NCBI RefSeq assembly: GCF_026191115.1
Contig: NZ_JAPHOT010000001.1
Location: 806,001 to 870,000 of the forward strand
Origin: Legionella sp. PATHC035
Lineage (GTDB): Bacteria; Pseudomonadota; Gammaproteobacteria; Legionellales; Legionellaceae
Length of the DNA stretch: 64,000 nt
Direction of reading: 5' to 3'
The stretch's first letter is position 1; every line of letters starts with the position of its first letter. Below, piece after piece: positions 26,413 through 34,205 of this stretch. The position numbers and the translations under genes were made by a program. The notes below the pieces were generated by a model, which worked only from the letters and a program-made list of their open reading frames with translations, searched no databases and was not told the DNA's origin.

Positions 26413-28006
26413 ACATCGTTAATGTTGGAGTAGTCGCTGTAACGCCTGAAGAAGGAGGACACTCCCGCTCTATGAACCGGTCAACAAGCTCCGTCAAAAA
26501 ACCAATTTTCTCCGACATAGGAAGATCTGTTGACATAACTCCTTGCGTAATACCCTGAAATATTTGACTAAGAGGGGATGATTTATATTCCGCCTCTGAT
26601 TTTTTCCACTTTGGCATAGATTCTTTATAAAGAGCGAGGCCAACTCCTGAATTTATTGCCGAAGAGATGTCTTCTCTAGTTTCTTTTGGAAATACGCGTT
26701 GCAAGGGGTTTTCTTTTCCACTAGCAAGCTCCATCACTGTAACTCCTTCATCTCTGGAGCTCGATAATTTCGAATGATAGACCGAGGATTTGGGAGTAGA
26801 GCTATGTTTCCTAGAAGAAAAAAAAGTAACCAGGTCACTTGCCTTCTCGGTTTTAATCGGTACTACTATCGGCTGAGAATTTTCAACACCCTCAGATTCT
26901 TTTAGTGTCCCAACATCCTCAACATCCTCAACATCCTCAACATCCTCAACTTCATCCACTTTGTCAAGTGCTTCAGCTTTCTCAACCTTTCCTAGGTTCC
27001 TGATTTTCTCAGCATTTTTCGTTTTTTTATCTTTTTTAGGTTTTTCATTTTTTTCAGCTTTGTCACCTGTAACAGTTAAATCATGGCTTCTTTTAAAATT
27101 CACTTCCAGCCAATTGACCAGTAAAGAGGGCTTAGCAACGTGAATGCTGTGTTTATCATGGTCACACTCTTCTTGAATATTCCGACCCTTTTCAATATGA
27201 GGAACATGATTTTCAACAACAAAGAATTCTTTTGTTGCTTTAAATGGAGGTAGAATAGTCCCTGGGTAAGTGATGAAATTATAACCTAGGGAAGCCGCTA
27301 ACAACATGATGGATGGACTTTCTTCAATAAGATAGTTTCGAGAGCGAGCACGCCATAGTTCAAGTTCATCACTTTTTCCTTGTTCGATATGACGCTTAGC
27401 AAAGTCAGTCGCAGCTTGCTCAATAGGTATCTTAAGACCATCTAAAATGCTATAAAGAGGCAGGATTTCATTTAATGATTGCTTAAAGTCATTTTGAGAC
27501 GCCCAGGTATGCCAACGCATAATCTCAAAATTTTTTCCTTGTTTTAACGCGATTTCATTGATAATCTTAATTTGTTCATCCACCGATTTATTCGAATATT
27601 CGCGTTTAAAATCTTCTGGAGTAATATTCAAAGGAGCTAAAAAAGCACCTAAATTTGCTTCAAAATACGACTCACCCAACACTCGGGCTTGCATTTTAAG
27701 CTCATCCCGCTCATCATCAGCCGTGTTCTTGAGATTATGCCAGTATATTTCATCAGCAATTAAGAACGTTGTCTTACCTTGTGTACCCGATTGATTATGT
27801 GGCGTGTGATGCATCGCTACAGCTTCATTCACAATAGCCGCCAAATACTCCCCTGTACAAAATTCATTTCCTCTAATACTTAAAAGAACCAAGTTTTTTG
27901 TAGTCTTTAATGTGGGGAAAAAACTTTTACTATTATTTTTTTTATCGATTGAATCAAAACTCGCAGTAACAATGTTACCGTCTTTGGGACCTCTAACTTT
28001 TGGCAT
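26411..28006 (-). CDS. Cyclodipeptide synthase (XYP type) with long low-complexity tail
   Basis: 531 residues. Residues about 35-260 fit a tRNA-dependent cyclodipeptide synthase. LLSIRGNEF offers the catalytic Ser43, with Gly46 at the X position three residues on. FLIADEIYWHNL matches the family strand VPDExxxYT. A helix with ARVLGESY follows, then Tyr225-x3-Glu229 in NYLIEESP (the Tyr178/Glu182 pair of AlbC), and Tyr247-Pro248 (the Y202-P203 of the XYP subfamily). Such enzymes make cyclic dipeptides from two aminoacyl-tRNAs. The tail (about 290-531) has no homologue I know. It has a Lys/Glu-rich run, four EDV repeats and a Ser-rich part. Known members end near 220-260 residues, so the tail is unusual. 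AAGGAAT is the ribosome site. Confidence 0.75.
   Translation of the reverse strand: MPKVRGPKDGNIVTASFDSIDKKNNSKSFFPTLKTTKNLVLLSIRGNEFCTGEYLAAIVNEAVAMHHTPHNQSGTQGKTTFLIADEIYWHNLKNTADDERDELKMQARVLGESYFEANLGAFLAPLNITPEDFKREYSNKSVDEQIKIINEIALKQGKNFEIMRWHTWASQNDFKQSLNEILPLYSILDGLKIPIEQAATDFAKRHIEQGKSDELELWRARSRNYLIEESPSIMLLAASLGYNFITYPGTILPPFKATKEFFVVENHVPHIEKGRNIQEECDHDKHSIHVAKPSLLVNWLEVNFKRSHDLTVTGDKAEKNEKPKKDKKTKNAEKIRNLGKVEKAEALDKVDEVEDVEDVEDVEDVGTLKESEGVENSQPIVVPIKTEKASDLVTFFSSRKHSSTPKSSVYHSKLSSSRDEGVTVMELASGKENPLQRVFPKETREDISSAINSGVGLALYKESMPKWKKSEAEYKSSPLSQIFQGITQGVMSTDLPMSEKIGFLTELVDRFIERECPPSSGVTATTPTLTM
26911..26946 (-). repeat. Four 9-base tandem repeats inside the synthase gene
   Basis: The unit CAACATCCT occurs four times head to tail on the plus strand and encodes EDV repeats on the minus strand within the acidic tail. 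Tandem short units of this kind can gain or lose copies without breaking the frame. Confidence 0.85.
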
Positions 28007-28381
28007 CTAAATATTCCTTAGCGCTTGTTTCTATCACATCAGTACGCTAACCATTTCATGAACCGACTCAAATACATTGTATATTTGATATTACCGCGTA
28101 CTATTATTAATAGGGTTTTCTAAACTCTAATCACTTTGAATTATTCGACTAAAAATATAGCCACAGTATAATTCATTTTGAAAAAAAAATAACCATTTTT
28201 TCTGCAGATAGTTTATAATAGTCTCATTAACATTTTATTAAGAACAGAATATTTAGAGGACTTTTTTTCAGCATGTTGTAAATTAGTCTGTGAACATCTG
28301 TCCAAGCAACTTAGGTCAACAAAATCTTACTTAATAATGACCCTGATTTTCATTGTTAAGTTCATTTAAAAGTGGTGAAAA
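28007..28381. other. Divergent promoter region
   Basis: These 375 bases separate the starts of the cyclodipeptide synthase (minus) and the hybrid kinase (plus). A good -10 box TATAAT lies at 28214-28219 on the plus strand but lacks a recognisable -35 partner. I see no small gene or strong hairpin. Confidence 0.45.
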
Positions 28382-30058
28382 ATGGATTCTGAAAAAATAC
28401 AAGAATTACAAAAGCTCATTAATCAAAAGAATGAGGAAATTGCTCAATTAAATCGTTCTCTAGAAGAAGAAAGATTAGCATTTAAAAATGAATTACAGGC
28501 AGTTCATGATTATTATGAAAATATCATTGCTTTAATGCCAGGACACGTTTATTGGTTAGATAAGAATAATGTATTTTTAGGTTGTAACGATGCACAAGCT
28601 GCCAGCGCACAGCTGCAGTCAAGAAAAGATATTGTAGGTAAAACTAATTATGACATGCCTTGGAAAGATCAGGCAGAGGAATTAAATAAACTCAATACAT
28701 TAGTCATGGAAACAGGCATACCGCATACTGCGGAGGAATATGCAGTCATGGCGAATGGAATGGGCATTTACTATTCGCAAAAAGTTCCTTTACGCAATCA
28801 AAAAAATGAAACTATTGGCGTTTTAGGTATTTCCCTGGACATCACCGAACGCAAAAAAATGGAAGTTGCCTTACGTCGTGCAAAAGAAAACGCTGAAGTT
28901 GCCAATCAGGCTAAAACTGAGTTTATAGAAAATATGAGTCATGATATTCATACTCCATTGAGTGGTATTGTCGGGATGTCAAGACTTTTGGAAGAGAAAG
29001 CAGAAGATCCTGAAAGAAAACAATATGCACGTTGGATTCATGAAAGCGGTGAGAAATTATTGGATTTACTGAATGGGGTTATGGAAATCGTTAAAGCAGA
29101 TAATCTCCGGGAACAAGATGTCCACGAAGAATTATTCGAATTGAGAAAGAACATCAAAGATATCGCACATCTCGTTCAACCAACCCTGGAAATGAAAAAG
29201 ATACAACTAAACATTGAAATTGATGATACAGTACCCAATGCAGTGATTACGGATGGGACAAAATTACATCGAGTTTTGTTAAATCTTGTTGGAAATGCAA
29301 TTCGGTTTACAGACACGGGTACAGTCACAATTAAAGTAGAAACCCTTTCCCATGAAAACAGCTACACGCAACTTCGATTTAGCGTGATCGATACAGGAAT
29401 CGGTATACCGCAAGAGCTAAAGAGCAAAATCTTTGATCGGTTCTTTCGTGCCATCCCCTCTTATAAAAGTCAGCACTGCGGTTATGGCGTTGGACTTCAT
29501 GTGGCACAAAAGTACTTGAGTCTATTGGGTGGCGAAATACATTTAGAAACCGAAGTTGGAAAAGGTTCTACTTTCTATTTTACCCTGACCATGAAAGTTG
29601 GGTACGATGAGTTCAATCCTTCATATGATGGGACTCAAACGAATGCGCTACCAGGAGCAACTGCAGCGGACTCTCCACTTATTCTTCTCGTAGAAGATAA
29701 TATTATTTCTCTTCATATGATTGAAAATGTTGTAGAACAGGCTGGGTATCAATTTTACTCGGCGATTGATGGCGAGCATGCTCTAGAGTTGTTAGAAACA
29801 AATAATTTTGACTTAATTATTACTGATGTAGGGATATCAAGTACTTTAGATAAAAATCTGGTTCAGTGCATTCGCGATCTGGAAAAACAAACACAGAAAC
29901 ATCCCATACCGATTATTGGCTTAACCACAAGCACCTCAGATGAGATAATATCAAAATATTTAGGAATTGGAATGACTAAAGTGTTGACCAAGCCCATTCA
30001 TTTAAAAGCACTACGAGAAGTAGTTAATGGACTTGATTTATCCTCTAAGGAAAAATGA
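28382..30058 (+). CDS. Hybrid sensor histidine kinase (PAS-HisKA-HATPase-REC)
   Basis: 558 residues, no membrane segment. An N-terminal coiled coil (1-40) leads to a PAS domain (about 45-158, ALMPGHVYWLDKNNVFLGCND, ending ITERKKM). The kinase core has phospho-acceptor His187 in NMSHDIHTPLSG. The ATP-binding boxes are NLVGNAIRFT (N box), VIDTGIGIP (G1), and the GYGVGLHVAQ region (G2). A receiver domain (about 430-555) has its phospho-acceptor Asp482 in LIITDVG and a conserved Lys near LTKPI. It should be a cytosolic sensor passing phosphate from His to its own Asp. The output protein is not adjacent: the nearest response regulator is 19 kb away. It is transcribed alone. Confidence 0.9.
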   Translation: MDSEKIQELQKLINQKNEEIAQLNRSLEEERLAFKNELQAVHDYYENIIALMPGHVYWLDKNNVFLGCNDAQAASAQLQSRKDIVGKTNYDMPWKDQAEELNKLNTLVMETGIPHTAEEYAVMANGMGIYYSQKVPLRNQKNETIGVLGISLDITERKKMEVALRRAKENAEVANQAKTEFIENMSHDIHTPLSGIVGMSRLLEEKAEDPERKQYARWIHESGEKLLDLLNGVMEIVKADNLREQDVHEELFELRKNIKDIAHLVQPTLEMKKIQLNIEIDDTVPNAVITDGTKLHRVLLNLVGNAIRFTDTGTVTIKVETLSHENSYTQLRFSVIDTGIGIPQELKSKIFDRFFRAIPSYKSQHCGYGVGLHVAQKYLSLLGGEIHLETEVGKGSTFYFTLTMKVGYDEFNPSYDGTQTNALPGATAADSPLILLVEDNIISLHMIENVVEQAGYQFYSAIDGEHALELLETNNFDLIITDVGISSTLDKNLVQCIRDLEKQTQKHPIPIIGLTTSTSDEIISKYLGIGMTKVLTKPIHLKALREVVNGLDLSSKEK

Positions 30059-30128
30059 TTTTTTCCAATGCAATGAAGCGGATTTCAAGGATCCAGTACA
30101 CTTGTTCTCACTTAAGATAAGTTCTCCT

Positions 30129-30200
30129 GGGATACGTCATCCTATATGAGATAGGGACATTATGAATCGTATCCCTAGCCTAACCTCCTCAGGATGACGT
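30129..30200. repeat. MITE/REP-like inverted-repeat element
   Basis: A 10-base inverted repeat ACGTCATCCT/AGGATGACGT (30134-30143 and 30191-30200) bounds about 67 bases. A second pair GGGATAC/GTATCCC (30129-30135, 30169-30175) interlocks with it. The end motif is shared with elements near 45.4 and 48.4 kb. It lies in the gap between the kinase and a small secreted-protein gene. Confidence 0.6.
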
Positions 30201-30247
30201 GAAAGCCCTGACCAGAACGCTTCCCTACACTCACTAGCCGAATTACT

Positions 30248-30565
30248 TTATGGCGTTTCAAAATAATTCGTGTCAAATGGATAACAAACCCAAGTCAAGG
30301 TGGAGCCATTGTAATTCACTTCAAGTGTTGAAGTATCTAAAGAAGTTAAGGCAGGTTGTTTTTCTATATAACACACTCGCTTCGCCCCCTCTACGGTTAC
30401 ATAGTAATAAGATGTTGTTGTTTTATAATCAGCAGGGACATAATAAACATTGCCTTGTTTTTCCAATATAACGGGTTGTCCTGTAATCAAAATTTTATCG
30501 GCGTAGGAACTTACATTCAGTATCATCAACGCCAAAAAGGCTAATAATAATTTGTTCATAATCAT
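30248..30565 (-). CDS. Small secreted protein, unknown function
   Basis: 105 residues with signal peptide (MNKLLLAFLALMILNVSSYA, cleavage near DKI). The mature part of about 83 residues is strand-rich and has Tyr/Thr-rich stretches (PADYKTTTSYYYVTVEGAKRVCYIEK). It has two Cys (CYIEK and WVCYPF) that could form one disulfide in the periplasm. The ribosome site GGGAG precedes the ATG. The gene stands alone. No family is recognised. Confidence 0.65.
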   Translation of the reverse strand: MIMNKLLLAFLALMILNVSSYADKILITGQPVILEKQGNVYYVPADYKTTTSYYYVTVEGAKRVCYIEKQPALTSLDTSTLEVNYNGSTLTWVCYPFDTNYFETP

Positions 30566-30634
30566 TTCACTCCCTGAAAAGATGCGCGGTTATGCTTAAT
30601 TATAGAACAAAACCCGACTTAATTTATTTTTTCA

Positions 30635-31645
30635 CTACATCCTAATCACGGCACGAAATCGTACTTTATTTGCCATCATATCGGCAAAAGCTGTTTCCGC
30701 TTGGGTCAGTGAATATTGTTGAATCATTGGACGAATTCCCGTCAGTGCACAAAACTGCAATGTTTCTTCTATATCAATCGCACTCCCAGAAGCCCAACCT
30801 TTAATCGAGCGATTCGCAGAAATAAGCTGAGTCGATATGACCTCAATGGGATCATTAGAAGCGCCTACAATAACCAGTTGACCTTTATTACTTAGCGCGT
30901 CAATTAAGGGCGAAATTGATTTACCACTTGGTGCTGTTGCTAAAATTACCCGGGCACCACCCAATTTTTTTAATTCAACAGTGACATCTTGCTTGTCAGA
31001 GTCTATATAAATGTGAGCGCCTAACTTTTTGGCGAGGGACCCTTTGTCTGCTCCCTTAGACAGAGCAACGGTTTTAAATCCCATTTTATTAGCAAATTGA
31101 ATTGCTAAATGACCTAATCCGCCTATACCCTGTATTGCCACTAAATCACCTGCACGGGCAACACTATGTCTTAATGCATTAAAAGTAGTGATTCCTGCAC
31201 ACATTAATGGCGCTGCCTCAGCAAAAGAGAGTTCATCAGGGATTGCAGCAAGCGCTTCAACCGGCGCGATCATATATTGTGCATAGCCACCGTCATAATG
31301 TAATCCTGTAATTTGATGATTTTCACATAAGATAAAATCTCCGTGACGACAGGGAAGGCATTGACCACAACGCGCTCCCGCCCAACCTACGCCAACACGT
31401 TGACCCGCTCGCCATTGGGTAACATTAGGTCCGATCTCATCAATTACACCTGCGATTTCATGACCAGGAATTCTTGGGAATTGAAGATTAGGCCATAAAT
31501 TTTCCTTCACAAATACATCGGAATGACAGACTCCGCATGCCTCAACCTTGATACGAACTTGATTTGTTGCAGGCATCATTATGTCTCGTTCAACAGCTTC
31601 CCATTCACCGGATTTATTCACCTGTACGCCGTTCATCTTGTTCAT
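30635..31645 (-). CDS. Zinc-dependent alcohol dehydrogenase (AdhP-type MDR)
   Basis: 336 residues, the usual length for medium-chain dehydrogenases. The catalytic zinc site is ACGVCHSDVF (Cys) and PGHEIAG (His-Glu). The structural zinc is held by four Cys in RCGQCLPCRHGDFILC. The NAD-binding turn is GIGGLGHLAIQFA at about residues 173-185. The pattern GVCHSD plus GGYAQYMIAPVEALAAIPD is typical of class I AdhA/AdhP enzymes that reduce aldehydes or oxidise primary alcohols in the cytoplasm. AAGGAAATGAACA before the ATG is the ribosome site. It is not part of an operon: argE begins on the opposite strand 226 bases away. Confidence 0.92.
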   Translation of the reverse strand: MNKMNGVQVNKSGEWEAVERDIMMPATNQVRIKVEACGVCHSDVFVKENLWPNLQFPRIPGHEIAGVIDEIGPNVTQWRAGQRVGVGWAGARCGQCLPCRHGDFILCENHQITGLHYDGGYAQYMIAPVEALAAIPDELSFAEAAPLMCAGITTFNALRHSVARAGDLVAIQGIGGLGHLAIQFANKMGFKTVALSKGADKGSLAKKLGAHIYIDSDKQDVTVELKKLGGARVILATAPSGKSISPLIDALSNKGQLVIVGASNDPIEVISTQLISANRSIKGWASGSAIDIEETLQFCALTGIRPMIQQYSLTQAETAFADMMANKVRFRAVIRM

Positions 31646-31871
31646 TGTTCATTTCCTTATGTCATCAATAACTGACCGAATTAATTGATTGATTAAAAAA
31701 TCCCTATACTCAAGTGTAGACAATCCTCACAAAATTTCATGAATCATTTGGATTATCAAAAAGGATATTCCCTAATGTTGTCGGGGTGTTTTGTGCTGCA
31801 AGAACGATTATAATCGCTTGAAAAGCGTTTGAATTTTGTACTGCATCCCATTTAATTTAAAAAGGAATCTT

Positions 31872-33041
31872 ATGAATACTCTGGATTGGTTAAAAAAACT
31901 GATTGCATTGGATACCACTTCTCGCAATTCCAATTTATCGCTAATAGAAACCCTGGCCAATGCCTTGAATGATCATCAGATTAATCCTATTTTAATTCAT
32001 GATGACAAAGGAGTTAAAGCCAATTTACTTGCATCGATCCCAAGTCGCTATGGTCGACTCGATGGAGGACTTATTTTATCTGGACATACAGATACGGTTC
32101 CTGTTGATGGGCAAACGTGGGATAGCGATCCCTTTCAGGCAACGGTAAAAGACGAAAAAGTCTTCGGCCGCGGGGCTTGTGATATGAAAGGTTTTATTGC
32201 AGTAGTCATGAATCTCATCCCGCAATTTAAAACACTCAATCTTGATTTCCCAATACACTTTGCTTTTTCTTATGATGAAGAAATTGGTTGCCTTGGTGCA
32301 CCAAGCCTTATTGAGAGAATGACACAGCTCAATTATAAACCGCAAGCCTGTATTGTAGGTGAACCCACTTCGATGAAACCGGTAATCGGGCATAAGGGAA
32401 TACAATGCTATCGTTGTCACATTCATGGTGTAGCAGCTCATTCATCTTTGACACCTCAGGGTTGTAATGCCATAGAACATGCTGCATCATTAATTACATA
32501 TCTACGCACTATCGCGCATCACCTTAAATCTCAAGGACATCGTGATGGAGCTTATGATGTACCGTATACAACGATATCTACAAATCTCATTCAGGGTGGA
32601 AATGCGTACAATACGATACCTAGCTTGTGTGAGTTTATTTTTGAAATTAGAAACTTGGTAGCAGATAATCCCGATGAACTTCATCAACAAATTGTTGAAT
32701 ATATAGAAACTCAGCTGCTACCCACACTTCGTAAGGAACAATTGAACACCAACATTACTTTAGAAAGGCTTGCGAATGCTCCTGGGTTAGATACTCCCCC
32801 ATCAGAACCAATTGTTCGCGCCGCTCAATTAATTTGTGACAATGAACAGCTGCTTAAAGTGGCTTATGCTACCGAAGCAGGATTATTTCAAAATGCGAAA
32901 ATACCGACGATTGTTTGTGGTCCAGGGAGCATTGAACATGCTCATCGTGCCAATGAATTTGTTTCACTGGAACAATTGCATCGTTGCGAACAATTCATTG
33001 TAAAATTTCTACACTCACCATTCCTTAATTCAGTTAATTAG
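31872..33041 (+). CDS. argE: Acetylornithine deacetylase ArgE
   Basis: 389 residues from the ATG at 31872, which has AAAGGAATC as ribosome site; an upstream in-frame start at 31836 lacks one. It is an M20-family zinc hydrolase. LSGHTDTVPVDGQ gives the His and its partner Asp. GRGACDMKGF supplies the bridging Asp. DEEIGC holds the catalytic Glu and a ligand Glu. GEPTSMKPVIGHKG starts the lid domain, and PGSIEHAHRANEFV has the last His. It converts N-acetylornithine to ornithine in arginine synthesis. No other arg gene is nearby. It sits 27 bases before an unknown gene on the same strand with a good ribosome site, so the two are probably co-transcribed. Confidence 0.9.
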   Translation: MNTLDWLKKLIALDTTSRNSNLSLIETLANALNDHQINPILIHDDKGVKANLLASIPSRYGRLDGGLILSGHTDTVPVDGQTWDSDPFQATVKDEKVFGRGACDMKGFIAVVMNLIPQFKTLNLDFPIHFAFSYDEEIGCLGAPSLIERMTQLNYKPQACIVGEPTSMKPVIGHKGIQCYRCHIHGVAAHSSLTPQGCNAIEHAASLITYLRTIAHHLKSQGHRDGAYDVPYTTISTNLIQGGNAYNTIPSLCEFIFEIRNLVADNPDELHQQIVEYIETQLLPTLRKEQLNTNITLERLANAPGLDTPPSEPIVRAAQLICDNEQLLKVAYATEAGLFQNAKIPTIVCGPGSIEHAHRANEFVSLEQLHRCEQFIVKFLHSPFLNSVN

Positions 33042-33068
33042 GTTCAAAAATTACCAGGAGAAAAGAGT

Positions 33069-33788
33069 ATGATTATCCTATATATTCCATTCTGTGAAGA
33101 AAATGACTTGATAGAAAAGGCAATTTATTGGCAAGAAGTGCTCGACACCCAAAATATACTCATCATACAACATGGTAAAAAAATTAATTATCAATCCATG
33201 ATGCAAGAGCCCCTTACAATCTATGTGCTGGCGCACGGTATTGATTATTTGCTAGAGCAGTTTCATCTGGCAAGTACTTTTCCTTATACCGATCGGACTA
33301 CACTTCTTGGCATTGATAAAATCGCTGAGCGCTTTAACTCTGATTTTCTTTATCTGCACCATAAGATAAAAAGCATCAAACTTTATTTTTGCAATAATAA
33401 GGGCAATCAGAAATCCATAGCAGAGAAATTTCATCAGAATTTAATCTTGTTTCATGCATGCATTGATTATTATGCAGGAACCCTTTTTAGCCCTTCAACA
33501 GATAGAAAAAAATATTCCTGTCATAATGGCCAACGGCTCCCCGCTTCCAAAGTACGCCAAACACTATTTCTAAGTAGAGATGAAGATTCGCACGAGAGAA
33601 TAAATGTCAAACAGCAAAGCAAAGCCAATTTCATTGATGACACAAAACATAAACACTTTGAGTTGATGATTCAAAAACAAAAAAAAATACGTCAGGAGTT
33701 ATATATAAATCAAAGAAATATGCGTACTGTAGACTATGAAAAGACAGAAGCTGATGAGTTATGCAGAGCTTCGAGTTCTTTGAGATAA
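33069..33788 (+). CDS. Unknown protein, possible clan CD (caspase-fold) peptidase
   Basis: 239 residues, no signal peptide, with an excellent ribosome site (AGGAG nine bases before the ATG), 27 bases after argE. Two strand-end motifs recall clan CD cysteine peptidases: TIYVLAHGID (His-Gly after a hydrophobic strand) and, about 45 residues on, SIKLYFCNNKGN (Cys after a hydrophobic strand). The rest is a helical segment (NQKSIAEKFHQNLILFHACIDYY) and a polar C-terminal part with many Lys, Gln and Asn. The peptidase reading is inference from these two motifs alone. The last 18 codons overlap a minus-strand pseudogene, so the true C-terminus may have been altered by recombination. Confidence 0.6.
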   Translation: MIILYIPFCEENDLIEKAIYWQEVLDTQNILIIQHGKKINYQSMMQEPLTIYVLAHGIDYLLEQFHLASTFPYTDRTTLLGIDKIAERFNSDFLYLHHKIKSIKLYFCNNKGNQKSIAEKFHQNLILFHACIDYYAGTLFSPSTDRKKYSCHNGQRLPASKVRQTLFLSRDEDSHERINVKQQSKANFIDDTKHKHFELMIQKQKKIRQELYINQRNMRTVDYEKTEADELCRASSSLR

Positions 33789-34066
33789 GGTACAGGAGGA
33801 GCATAACGACGATTTATAGGCATCGCAATACAACCTGCTTTAAAACAACCGAGATAAATAGAGATGATTTCAACACTATTAGGCAGCATAAACACAATAC
33901 GTTCGCCCTCAAGTCCCGTCTCAGTTAAAAAATGAGCAAAACCATTTGCAATGTTTTCCAACTCGTCACAGGAAACACTTTTATTTGCCAATACGAGAGT
34001 GGGATTTTGCACACCATTAAACCTATTTGAATAAATTAAGTTTTTAGTGATCATAAAGATACCCAC
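33734..34066 (-). pseudogene. Remnant of an acyl-CoA synthetase (AMP-binding) gene
   Basis: Only the first ~95 residues of an ANL-family ligase remain: RFNGVQNPTLVLANKSVSCDELENIANGFAHFL, then GLEGERIVFMLPNSVEIISIYLGCFKAGCIAMPINRRYAPP. This is the standard start before the missing A3 and later motifs. After RRYAPP the similarity stops and a stop codon follows 20 codons later, inside the end of the neighbouring plus-strand gene. Normal enzymes have more than 500 residues, so it cannot be active. The intact start suggests a deletion or insertion cut the gene here. Confidence 0.7.
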
Positions 34067-34205
34067 TATGCTTCAAGCAATTATTGTTATACTATAGGAT
34101 AAATTTATTTACTCTATGTGTGAATTTACAACAGAGTGAATCTAGAAAACTTAATAAAAACTTCTTTACAATGCCTCATTGTAGAATTCAGTTATAGGGT
34201 TCATT

